From Mucilaginibacter polytrichastri (lineage in GTDB: Bacteria; Bacteroidota; Bacteroidia; Sphingobacteriales; Sphingobacteriaceae), in the NCBI RefSeq assembly GCF_001911425.1, contig NZ_MPPL01000001.1, positions 4,981,161-5,045,160 of the forward strand: 64,000 bases of DNA. Reading direction: 5' to 3'. The notes below the pieces were generated by a model that made no database searches, was not told the DNA's origin, and saw only the letters and a program-made list of their open reading frames with translations. Below are positions 7,793 to 16,109 of the stretch, one piece after another. A program made the position numbers and the translations under genes. How positions within the stretch are numbered: position 1 is the stretch's first letter; each line of letters begins with the position of its first letter.

Positions 7793-10027
7793 CTACCTGA
7801 ACTTATTTTTTAACGCAGCAAGCTTGCTTTGCAAATCCATCTCAGGTTCGCGCTGAACCTTAGCCTGGGGTTGTATTGCTTTTTTCACTCTTGCCTGCGG
7901 TTCTGCTTCTTTCATTGATAGCGAGATCCTTTTACGGTTGGCATCAACCTCGGTAACGGTTACCATTACCTGCTGATGCACTTTTAACACCTCGTTAGGA
8001 TCTTTAATAAACCGGTTGGTTATCTGGCTTAAATGCACCAAACCATCCTGATGTACACCAATATCAACAAAAGCCCCAAAATTGGTGATATTGGTTACAA
8101 TGCCTGGCAGTTTCATACCCGCCTTTAAATCGTTAATGGTATTTACGCCTTCAGTAAAGCTAAATGCTTCAAATTTTTCGCGGGGGTCAAGGCCTGGTTT
8201 AGCCAGTTCGGCCATAATATCATTTAAGGTTGGCAAACCCACCGTATCTGTAATATATTGCTTAAGCGGTATGCTGGCACGCAGTTTACTATCGCTCATT
8301 AAATCGCTTACCGAGCATTTAATATCTTTGGCCATTTGCTCTACCAGGGCATAACGCTCGGGGTGTACTGCACTTGCATCCAATGGGTTTTCTGCATGCC
8401 GGATGCGTAAAAAGCCGGCTGCCTGCTCGTAAGCCTTATCGCCCAAACGGGCTACCTTTTTTAATTGCTCGCGTTTTTTAAAGGCCCCGTTCTGGTTACG
8501 GTAGTCTACAATGTTTTGCGCCAACTGCGGGCCCAGGCCCGATACATAAGCCAAAATTTGTTTGGATGCAGTATTTAGTTCTACACCTACGGCATTAACA
8601 CAACTGGTTACAGTATCATCCAAAGATGTTTGCAGTTTATTCTGATCAACATCGTGCTGGTACTGGCCTACCCCTATGGATTTTGGGTCTATCTTTACCA
8701 ACTCGGCCAGTGGGTCCATCAGTCTGCGGCCTATAGATACCGCGCCACGCACCGTAATATCCTGATCGGGAAACTCCTCACGCGCTACATCAGATGCCGA
8801 ATAGATTGACGCACCGCTTTCGTTCACCATTACCATGGTTACGCCATCAATATTTAGGTTTTTAACAAAAAGCTCGGTTTCGCGGCCGGCGGTACCGTTA
8901 CCTATTGCAATGGCTTCTGTTTTATATTTTTCTACCATGTGCCTTAGTGTTTTCTCTGCTTCTCTTTGCTGGCCGGCACCTGTATGTGGGAATATCGCCG
9001 TATACTCTAACAGTTTACCCTGCTCGTCCAAAGCAACAACCTTACAACCTGTGCGGAAACCCGGATCAATTGCAATTAAACGTTTCTGCCCAAGTGGTGC
9101 AGCCAGTAAAAGCTGACGGGCATTTTCGGCAAACACACGAATAGCCTCTTCATCTGCTTTCTTTTTAGTCAGCAAACGCACTTCCGTTTCCATCGATGGT
9201 TTCAGCAGGCGTTTGTAGCTATCGCCTGCGGCCTGTTTAACCTGGGCAGCAGCGGGGTTATTGGCAGTTACAAATGTTCGATCTAATAAATCAATTGCTT
9301 CCTCTTCCTGCGGTTGGATGTCGAGGTATAAGATCTCCTCTTTCTCCGCACGGCGCATAGCCAGTACACGGTGGGATGGTGCAGAGGTTAGTGGCTCGGT
9401 CCAGTCGAAATAATCCTTATACTTAATCCCGGCATCTTCTTTACCCGGAATTACTTTTGATTGAAATGTGCCTTTGTTTAAAAACAGGTCGCGCATTTTA
9501 GCGCGCACTTCTGCATTTTCGCTAATTATCTCGGCGATAATATCTCTTGCACCAGCCAAAGCTTCGGCAGTATTGTTTACCCCTTTTTCGGCATCTATAT
9601 AAGTAGCAGCATACAGTTCGGGGTCGCCTGTGCCTTGGGCCAATAATAGATCGGCCAATGGTTGTAAGCCTTTTTCGCGGGCCATGCTGGCGCGGGTTTT
9701 ACGCTTAGGTCGATATGGCAGATAAATATCCTCCAACGCCACCATCGTTTCTGCTTCATTTACCAGCTTCTCCAACTCGGGCGTTAATTTACCCAGTTCG
9801 GTAAGCGATTTCAAGATAGCTTCACGGCGTTTATCCAGTTCGCGAAGTTGCTGCACGCGATCGCGGATGGCGGCCACCTGTACCTCATCCAATGAGCCTG
9901 TAAGCTCTTTACGGTAACGGGAAATAAATGGTACGGTAGCGCCCTCATCGAGCAAGCCGGCAGTGGTGGCAACTTGCTTAGAGGAGATGGAAAGTTCTTG
10001 CGCTATCTTGATATAATGATCTGGCAT
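7793..10027 (-). CDS. tex: Tex family S1 RNA-binding transcriptional accessory protein
   Basis: The 744-residue protein matches Tex along its whole length: an N-terminal helical region (ATVPFISRYRKELTGSLDE), a YqgF-like RNase H-fold domain (about 320-440, IAIDPGFRTGCKVVALDEQG), helix-hairpin-helix repeats (about 490-560, LNTASKQILAYVSGLGPQLA) and a C-terminal S1 domain (about 630-705, GMKLPGIVTNITNFGAFVDI). Tex binds nucleic acid and affects transcription and RNA turnover. The ATG at 10025-10027 fits the usual Tex N-terminus. The C-terminal tail after S1 is basic. Confidence 0.96.
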   Translation of the reverse strand: MPDHYIKIAQELSISSKQVATTAGLLDEGATVPFISRYRKELTGSLDEVQVAAIRDRVQQLRELDKRREAILKSLTELGKLTPELEKLVNEAETMVALEDIYLPYRPKRKTRASMAREKGLQPLADLLLAQGTGDPELYAATYIDAEKGVNNTAEALAGARDIIAEIISENAEVRAKMRDLFLNKGTFQSKVIPGKEDAGIKYKDYFDWTEPLTSAPSHRVLAMRRAEKEEILYLDIQPQEEEAIDLLDRTFVTANNPAAAQVKQAAGDSYKRLLKPSMETEVRLLTKKKADEEAIRVFAENARQLLLAAPLGQKRLIAIDPGFRTGCKVVALDEQGKLLEYTAIFPHTGAGQQREAEKTLRHMVEKYKTEAIAIGNGTAGRETELFVKNLNIDGVTMVMVNESGASIYSASDVAREEFPDQDITVRGAVSIGRRLMDPLAELVKIDPKSIGVGQYQHDVDQNKLQTSLDDTVTSCVNAVGVELNTASKQILAYVSGLGPQLAQNIVDYRNQNGAFKKREQLKKVARLGDKAYEQAAGFLRIRHAENPLDASAVHPERYALVEQMAKDIKCSVSDLMSDSKLRASIPLKQYITDTVGLPTLNDIMAELAKPGLDPREKFEAFSFTEGVNTINDLKAGMKLPGIVTNITNFGAFVDIGVHQDGLVHLSQITNRFIKDPNEVLKVHQQVMVTVTEVDANRKRISLSMKEAEPQARVKKAIQPQAKVQREPEMDLQSKLAALKNKFR

Positions 10028-10181
10028 TGATGTTCAATTTTAAAGAGTGCAAAGTTGAAGCTATAAGTACGAAAGTCAAAATTATTTTTCAGTTAACTTT
10101 CTGTTCTTTACCTAAGGCTTTATAGGGTATGTATTACTTTTTTCTGACAACGGACAATTCACAACAGATAACCGAATTAAT

Positions 10182-10189
10182 TACCTTTG
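10182..10189 (+). promoter_or_regulatory. Candidate -7 promoter box TACCTTTG
   Basis: TACCTTTG matches the Bacteroidota -7 consensus TAnnTTTG and ends only 6 nt before the ATG at 10196. A matching -33 TTTG at the usual distance is not evident, so this rests on the -7 box and position alone. If used, the mRNA would have almost no leader. Confidence 0.45.
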
Positions 10190-10195
10190 TAGCTA

Positions 10196-10417
10196 ATGGA
10201 TCAGTACGCGCAACGGATGTATGAAATGAAGCTGGAAGAAATTTACAGGGGTTCTGGCTGGATACCCGATGAGATCTCACTGCCAGATTTTCTCGCTTTG
10301 TTTCCAGTCGAGTTTAAAAATGGCAAAGCCATCCGTCCCGATAAACCGAAGGATTTTGATTTTGACCGGGATACCTATCTAGCCATTATGGTAGCGTTTC
10401 GGCAAGCATTCAGTTGA
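10196..10417 (+). CDS. Small hypothetical protein, 73 residues
   Basis: An acidic/amphipathic small cytoplasmic protein (MDQYAQRMYEMKLEEIYRGS, then GWIPDEISLPDFLALFPVEF) with no signal peptide or transmembrane segment. I do not recognise a named family. Support comes from the promoter-like TACCTTTG just upstream, good codon use, and close coupling to the next gene, whose likely ATG is 20 bp after this stop. Confidence 0.7.
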   Translation: MDQYAQRMYEMKLEEIYRGSGWIPDEISLPDFLALFPVEFKNGKAIRPDKPKDFDFDRDTYLAIMVAFRQAFS

Positions 10418-10437
10418 TTTATAACCCATCATTAACA

Positions 10438-10863
10438 ATGGATTATAAGTTCCTTCTCATTTGCTCTATCTTTTTACTAGTTGGATTTATCGTATCCTAT
10501 CTATTTATTAAACCGTACAGCCAAAATAAAGACACCAGAGGTTTAATTCTGAAATGGTATCCAATTTTTGCATTAGGGTGTATCATTTTATTAGTTTTGG
10601 TTTCGTATTTACAAAAAGGCCCGGGTTATTTTGAAGAGGGAATAAAACAGTTAAGAGCAAATAAATACATTAATAATAAAGTCGGAGACTTCCAAACTTA
10701 CAGCTACATGGAGCGTCCAAAAGAAACAAACCCAATAAAATTTAATATTGAACTTTCTGGGAAAGGAGTTAATCTATTCCTAACCTGCACAATGAAATAC
10801 ACAGGTCAAAAATGGATTTTAACAAGGATTAAGAGTGATAGCTTAAGATTACAACGGGAATAA
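10438..10863 (+). CDS. Two-span membrane protein, possible Coa1-like domain
   Basis: With the ATG at 10438 the product is 141 residues. An upstream TTG at 10414 would add eight residues and overlap the previous stop, but is less likely. Two transmembrane helices lie at about 5-25 and 42-60, followed by a soluble domain ending KFNIELSGKGVNLFLTCTMK and KWILTRIKSDSLRL. That pattern is reminiscent of cytochrome-oxidase-assembly-factor-1-like proteins in bacteria, but this is inference from the general look only. It probably shares a transcript with the 73-residue gene. Confidence 0.7.
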   Translation: MDYKFLLICSIFLLVGFIVSYLFIKPYSQNKDTRGLILKWYPIFALGCIILLVLVSYLQKGPGYFEEGIKQLRANKYINNKVGDFQTYSYMERPKETNPIKFNIELSGKGVNLFLTCTMKYTGQKWILTRIKSDSLRLQRE

Positions 10864-10880
10864 TACTAAAATCACCTTCC

Positions 10881-12056
10881 CTACAAATAACTTAACCACC
10901 AATCTTTCCTTCTCTGCTTCACTTTCATAAACCAGCGGCAAGGGAAATACAAGATTACTACAATAATGATCCAGACCAAGTAAACCACCGGTAAATCGAA
11001 ACCCCACTTACCGGGATTGCCATTACCGGCGGCAATAAGTTCTTTCACCGTAAAGCCCATTGATAGCGCTATAATTACCTGCGATATATGCACCAGGTAA
11101 ATATGCGGCACGTAATAAAAGAAAGGCACGCGACCATAAACCGTAAAGATTCGGGTAAGCCAATTATTTACATGCTCTAATCCGGCCAGCGCAAGGATAG
11201 AAACACCCAGCGTCATTAACAGATACAATAGCGATGGCGGATATTTTTGGCATTTTATTACCGCCAATATGGTTTTCCACCACACATGCTGCTGTTCCCA
11301 AGGGAAAGGATCGCCGTAGATGTTGAAAATTCTCAGCATCAAAAATAGCGCAAGGCAACCGAGCCCAATTTTCACAAACAAGGCCTGGCGTGCTTTAGGC
11401 TCCCATTTAAAAAATGTACCGAAACCATAACCCGCTGCCATTACACCAATCCACGGCACTATGGGATATAGTAGAAATACCGACTCGTAACTATTAATCT
11501 GGTAAAAACCTTGTTGGTGTAATATCAACCACAGCAATTGAAAATGGCCGAATGAACTGGCTTTAATGCTATCCAGCGAATTATGCCCAAATATCAGCAC
11601 TAATCCCACAATGGCAATGGTACCCGGCTTTAAGTTCAGCCATATCAACAATGCAAGGAAAAGCATGCTGCAACCTATCGCCCAAATTACCTGTGCAAAT
11701 AGCATGTGAAAGCCAGGATCTAACAGCCAGCCGAACTCGATAATTGTAAATTCTAAAAATAGCAGCCAAAGGCCTCGCTTCAACAAAAAACCCGCCGCCT
11801 CATTTTTTGTAGCCCGCTTACCGTGCGACAAAAATGCACTTGTGCCCGACAGAAATATAAACGTAGGCGCACAAAAATGCGTGATCCACCGGGTCAAAAA
11901 AAGCCAGGGCGTCGTTTTACTCAAATCGAGCGGATCGAAAGGTACGTTGGTATAAAAATCGCGCACATGATCGAGCGCCATGATGATCATGATGATACCG
12001 CGCAGGGTGTCAATAGACTGGATCCGTTGTTTAATTGGCGGTAAGGTTGCTTCCAT
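10881..12056 (-). CDS. DUF1624 / heparan-alpha-glucosaminide N-acetyltransferase-like membrane protein
   Basis: A 391-residue polytopic membrane protein. Its N-terminus (RIQSIDTLRGIIMIIMALDH followed by VRDFY) and the TFIFLSGTSAFLSHGKR segment are characteristic of the DUF1624/YeiB-like acyltransferase group, which transfers acyl groups across the membrane to sugars. About nine to ten hydrophobic helices follow, with a conserved Asp-His pair in the first helix region (ALDHVRDF). The start ATG is at 12054-12056. The acceptor in this organism is unknown, and no sugar-metabolism genes adjoin it. Confidence 0.88.
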   Translation of the reverse strand: MEATLPPIKQRIQSIDTLRGIIMIIMALDHVRDFYTNVPFDPLDLSKTTPWLFLTRWITHFCAPTFIFLSGTSAFLSHGKRATKNEAAGFLLKRGLWLLFLEFTIIEFGWLLDPGFHMLFAQVIWAIGCSMLFLALLIWLNLKPGTIAIVGLVLIFGHNSLDSIKASSFGHFQLLWLILHQQGFYQINSYESVFLLYPIVPWIGVMAAGYGFGTFFKWEPKARQALFVKIGLGCLALFLMLRIFNIYGDPFPWEQQHVWWKTILAVIKCQKYPPSLLYLLMTLGVSILALAGLEHVNNWLTRIFTVYGRVPFFYYVPHIYLVHISQVIIALSMGFTVKELIAAGNGNPGKWGFDLPVVYLVWIIIVVILYFPCRWFMKVKQRRKDWWLSYL

Positions 12057-12164
12057 AAATCAATTTAGGTAATTGAATATAAGGACATTATGTTGAAAAA
12101 CAAATATAAATCATTCGATTATCTCGGGCGATTAGGGTTATATGGTTTTAATGAGCATAAAAAA

Positions 12165-12190
12165 AGCCCTGCTAAATAAATAGCAGAGCT
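12165..12190 (-). terminator. Intrinsic terminator downstream of pdhB
   Basis: On the minus strand AGCTCTGCTA pairs with TAGCAGGGCT (one G-U) around a 6-nt loop and is followed by TTTTTT. It lies 24 bp past the pdhB stop and should end that transcript before the acyltransferase gene. Confidence 0.75.
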
Positions 12191-12213
12191 TCCAATATTA
12201 ATTTAGTTACTAA

Positions 12214-13197
12214 TTACTTAGTAACGTACATTACTTCTTTAACCGCTTTAATTACGCGTTCTGCATTTGGCAGGTACTCTTGAATTAAAGTTGGAGCGTA
12301 AGGCAATGGCACGTCGCCACCCATTATACGCAGGATAGGTGCATCTAAATAATCGAATGCATCTTTTTGTACTTTAAAGGCTACCTCGGTTGCGATAGAA
12401 CCTAAAGGCCAGCTTTCTTCAACAATTACCAAACGGTTAGTTTTTTTAACAGAGTTGATAACAGTTGCGTAATCGATAGGGCGTACAGTACGTAAGTCGA
12501 TCACCTCTGCATGGATGCCTTCTTTTTCAAGCTCGGCAGCAGCAGCATTAACCACTTTCATAATTTTACCGAAACCTACTAAAGTTACATCAGTACCTTG
12601 TTTGGTTACATCGGCCTTACCAATTTCAATATAGTATTCGCCATCCGGCACCATACCTTTATCGCCATACATTAATTCCGACTCCATAAAAATAACCGGA
12701 TCCGGATCAATGATTGCTGATTTTAATAAACCTTTTGCATCTGCAGGGTTTGATGGTACAACCACCTTTAAGCCCGGGCAGTTAGCATACCAGTTTTCAA
12801 AACACTGGCTATGCTGCGAGCTTAGCATACCAGCGTTACCAGTTGGCCCGCGAAATACGATAGGCACCGAAAACTGGCCGCCGCTCATCGAGTGGATCTT
12901 AGCCGCAGCGTTGATCACCTGGTCGATAGCTACCAGCGAAAAGTTAAACGTCATGAATTCGATGATCGGGCGAAGGCCGTTCATGGCCGAACCAATACCG
13001 ATACCGGCAAAGCCCAGCTCAGAGATTGGCGTATCGATTACTCGTTTAGCACCAAACTCATCAAGCATTCCCTGACTAACTTTGTAAGCACCGTTATACT
13101 CGGCTACTTCTTCACCCATCAGGTATATTTTATCATCCTTGCGCATCTCTTCGTTCATTGCTTCACGAAGCGCTTCTCTGAACTGTAGTTCTCTCAT
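12214..13197 (-). CDS. pdhB: Pyruvate dehydrogenase complex E1 component, beta subunit
   Basis: The 327-residue protein is the beta subunit of a branched E1 thiamine-diphosphate dehydrogenase. It has the N-terminal MRELQFREALREAMNEEM, the VGEEVAEYNGAYKVSQGMLD region, the GSAMNGLRPIIEFMTFNF core and a transketolase C-terminal domain (DLRTVRPIDYATV, VIVEESWPLG). It pairs with an E1-alpha to decarboxylate pyruvate and load the E2 lipoyl arm. The alpha subunit and E2 are not adjacent in this window, so the complex is split across loci. The family includes branched-chain 2-oxoacid E1-beta, but the sequence reads as the pyruvate type. Confidence 0.93.
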   Translation of the reverse strand: MRELQFREALREAMNEEMRKDDKIYLMGEEVAEYNGAYKVSQGMLDEFGAKRVIDTPISELGFAGIGIGSAMNGLRPIIEFMTFNFSLVAIDQVINAAAKIHSMSGGQFSVPIVFRGPTGNAGMLSSQHSQCFENWYANCPGLKVVVPSNPADAKGLLKSAIIDPDPVIFMESELMYGDKGMVPDGEYYIEIGKADVTKQGTDVTLVGFGKIMKVVNAAAAELEKEGIHAEVIDLRTVRPIDYATVINSVKKTNRLVIVEESWPLGSIATEVAFKVQKDAFDYLDAPILRIMGGDVPLPYAPTLIQEYLPNAERVIKAVKEVMYVTK

Positions 13198-13387
13198 TTG
13201 ATCTAAAAAAATGATATTTTAAGCAGCGCAAATATATGCAATGGCTCGGTAAAAACAATCACCCGGCAGGATATTGTAATGGCATTGTTTCATTTGTAGG
13301 TCATTTCGGCCTAATGGATATTATTTTTCATAAAAAATCGACTTATTTCAGCACAAGAGCCACTTGATCCGACCACTTCTTTATAAC

Positions 13388-14713
13388 TCAAAACTTATCG
13401 TGGATATAAGTAATTACCCGGGCCATTTCATCGCGAACGGTGGGGGTGCTGTCTACATAATTATTATTCATAAAGCAAAAAGCAAGCCGGCGGCCCTTAC
13501 GGGTAACCAGGTAACCGCTCTGGCAATAATTGTTAGATAGTGTGCCTGTTTTAGCCCATACAAAGGGCTGCCCGTTATCTGTTTGATAGGCGGATTTTAG
13601 CGTCCCGCTTACTCCGCCAATGGATAACATACTATGCAGCAGCTGTTCGTCTTTTACCTGGTCGCTTATTTTATTTAATAGTGCAATAATAGTTTTGGGT
13701 GTAAAAAGATTTAAGCGCGATAAGCCCGAGCCGTCGTTCCACTGTGGTTTATCTGGCAGGTCAGCCAGGTAATTACGGGTAGCGTATTGCCTCACAGAAT
13801 CGGCATTGAGATAACCGAATTTGGCAGATGAGCAAACCAGCAGCAATTGTTCGGCAATAAAATTATCGCTGGTTTGCAGCATCAGGCGATAAACAGAATC
13901 GGCATTGGTATTGTAAATTACTTTGGCATCGGCAGGTAATGGCATTTTAAGTAAGCCGACGGCTTTTTTTAGCGTATCCTGCAAAAGCGCAGCGGTTAAC
14001 CCATCGCTGGTTTGCCACGGAATAGCCTGTTTAAACCCTGCCGGTATGGGCATTGCCGGGCAAGCAAGTGTATTGTTTAAAAAATCACGCTTCACCCGGT
14101 AACTTAATGGGTGGTAACTGCTGTCTAACGTTAAAAATTGTTTAAAGCGAGCGGGCCTGGTTTGGAGTTGCCCGCTGGCATCAGCATAAATAGAGATGAG
14201 GTTGTCTTCAACAGGCAGGTCATTTATTTCGGCCAGGTAATAATCATTGTAATCGTCCCAAGCCCAGCCGGCACCATACCTGTTATTTTGATATTGGCCG
14301 CTGCTGTAAAACAGTTTTTTATCACTTTGTTTAAGCAACATATATGCATGGGTACCTTTTAGTTTGGTATGCAAAAAGGAAGGATCGCCGGTACCCCAAA
14401 AAATAAGGGAATCTTTGCGCGTGGTGTATCGTAACGCAGGCACAGAATCGCCCAGCATCTTTAAGCAGGTATAAAACGTAAACAGCTTGGTGTTTGATGC
14501 CGGTGTAAAATAATGATCGGCGTTGAGCTCGTAAACAGATTCCTGCTTATCAATATCATACAACGCAAAACCGGTAAAATGCGTATTAAATATAACGGAG
14601 TGTTTAAACAGTTTTTTAATCTTGCGTTTTTTAATTCCGCCGGCTTGGCATATGTTTAATACCGTGCAAATAATTGCGGTTATGGCCAACCATTTAAGCA
14701 GGTTTCGCTGCAT
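13388..14713 (-). CDS. dacB: D-alanyl-D-alanine carboxypeptidase/endopeptidase, PBP4 type (peptidase S13)
   Basis: A 441-residue exported penicillin-binding protein of class C type 4. A hydrophobic N-terminal segment acts as signal or anchor. The three active-site motifs are present: SxxK in PASNTKLF (Ser73, Lys76), SxN in TSDNFIAEQLLL and KTG in WAKTGTLSNN. PBP4 homologues trim pentapeptides and cleave peptide cross-links in the murein sacculus. The length is close to E. coli DacB. It is transcribed alone, divergent from the aspartyl protease gene. Confidence 0.92.
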   Translation of the reverse strand: MQRNLLKWLAITAIICTVLNICQAGGIKKRKIKKLFKHSVIFNTHFTGFALYDIDKQESVYELNADHYFTPASNTKLFTFYTCLKMLGDSVPALRYTTRKDSLIFWGTGDPSFLHTKLKGTHAYMLLKQSDKKLFYSSGQYQNNRYGAGWAWDDYNDYYLAEINDLPVEDNLISIYADASGQLQTRPARFKQFLTLDSSYHPLSYRVKRDFLNNTLACPAMPIPAGFKQAIPWQTSDGLTAALLQDTLKKAVGLLKMPLPADAKVIYNTNADSVYRLMLQTSDNFIAEQLLLVCSSAKFGYLNADSVRQYATRNYLADLPDKPQWNDGSGLSRLNLFTPKTIIALLNKISDQVKDEQLLHSMLSIGGVSGTLKSAYQTDNGQPFVWAKTGTLSNNYCQSGYLVTRKGRRLAFCFMNNNYVDSTPTVRDEMARVITYIHDKF

Positions 14714-14773
14714 ATATTATTTGTTATTGATGTATATGTTTATGTAATTTTAACATCCAATTATAACCATAAA

Positions 14774-16018
14774 TTGTTGCTTAAAGCTGTTAATATATTA
14801 AGGCTTAGTTGCTGCTTACTTGTTTTTCTTTTTGCTTTTAGCATAACAGGGGCAAAGGCGCAATTTTTTGATTTACCGCCTGGCAAAAAGAAAATCAGCG
14901 TACCATTTAAAATGGTACGCAACATGGTTATTGTAAAAACTAAAATTGATGGCAAGGGGCCCTATAACTTTATTATAGATAGTGGCGTTGGCATTATTAT
15001 TATAACCGACCCTTCGCTGGCCGATTCTGTTGGCATGCAAAGCCGCCGTACTATCAAGCTCTCGGGGCTTGGCACCGGCGAGGATTTTGATGCTACCATA
15101 AGCTCTAATATTAGCTTTGACATTAACGGTATAAAAGGCAACAATATGTCTGCCGCGATATTAAGGAAAGACCGTTTTGGCCTTTCTAATTATGCTGGTA
15201 TGCCCATACATGGCCTTATCGGGTACGATTTTTTTAACAGCCTGGCCGTTAAATTTAATTTTTTCGACAGTACATTAACGGTAGCTCGGTCGGGTTATTT
15301 AAAAGAATTTAAAAAGGGGCTAAAAATACCACTTACCATAGAACAGGGCAAGCCCTATCTTGAAGCGCGGATAAAAATGGCCGACAATAAAGAAGTTACC
15401 ACTAAGCTGGTGGTTGATATTGGGGCCGGGCACCCCCTGATGCTCGATAACATGGTTACTAACAATACCCTGCCTCAAAAATTTATTGTGGGCAACCTTG
15501 GGGTTGGTTTAACAGGGCCGGTAAGCGGGTTAATTAGCCGTGTTAAGGAGTTATATATTGGGAAATATGTTTTTAAAAACGTAATAACATCGTTCACCCT
15601 TACAGATTCTGCAACAACAACTGGGCGGGCAATCCCTCGCGACGGCAACCTGGGCCTGGGGATCTTAAAAAAATTCACATTGATTATCGACTATCAAAAT
15701 AACGCGATGTATTTAAAACCCGGCAAGGATTTTAAAACCCCGTTTGAACACGACATGAGCGGCCTTGAATATTATGCCGAGGGAGACGATCTGCGCACTA
15801 TTGTAATTAACCGGGTTGAGCCGGGTTCTGCCGGGGATATAACCGGGTTGCAAAAAGATGATGCTATTTTAAATATCAATTTTAAACCAGTTGCAGATAT
15901 GAGTATCCAGGAAATTGATGATATTTTTAAATCTGGTGCCGACCGGAGCTTAATACTTGATATTTACCGCGATAAAAAACGCTACCGCTATATTATCACC
16001 CTTAAACGCCGACTGTAA
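14774..16018 (+). CDS. Retropepsin-like aspartyl protease with C-terminal PDZ domain
   Basis: The 414-residue protein carries a signal peptide (LSCCLLVFLFAFSITGAKAQ). Two aspartyl-protease half-sites follow: FIIDSGVGIIIT (Asp69) and LVVDIGAGHPLML (about residue 214, with Ala in place of the common Ser/Thr spacing). A PDZ domain covers about 335-410 (VEPGSAGDITGLQKDDAILN). There is no in-frame ATG upstream; the start must be TTG at 14774 or 14777, which gives a good signal peptide. Similar Bacteroidota proteins are exported proteases or peptide-binding proteins of unknown substrate. The next gene is a secreted metalloprotease, so both may work at the envelope. Confidence 0.87.
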   Translation: MLLKAVNILRLSCCLLVFLFAFSITGAKAQFFDLPPGKKKISVPFKMVRNMVIVKTKIDGKGPYNFIIDSGVGIIIITDPSLADSVGMQSRRTIKLSGLGTGEDFDATISSNISFDINGIKGNNMSAAILRKDRFGLSNYAGMPIHGLIGYDFFNSLAVKFNFFDSTLTVARSGYLKEFKKGLKIPLTIEQGKPYLEARIKMADNKEVTTKLVVDIGAGHPLMLDNMVTNNTLPQKFIVGNLGVGLTGPVSGLISRVKELYIGKYVFKNVITSFTLTDSATTTGRAIPRDGNLGLGILKKFTLIIDYQNNAMYLKPGKDFKTPFEHDMSGLEYYAEGDDLRTIVINRVEPGSAGDITGLQKDDAILNINFKPVADMSIQEIDDIFKSGADRSLILDIYRDKKRYRYIITLKRRL

Positions 16019-16109
16019 AATATCTTGTTACAGATAAAAACATAGTAATAATTAGCTGCGGATAATATATTTTTACCTCCTTTTCCAGAGATTAATTTAA
16101 AAAACACGA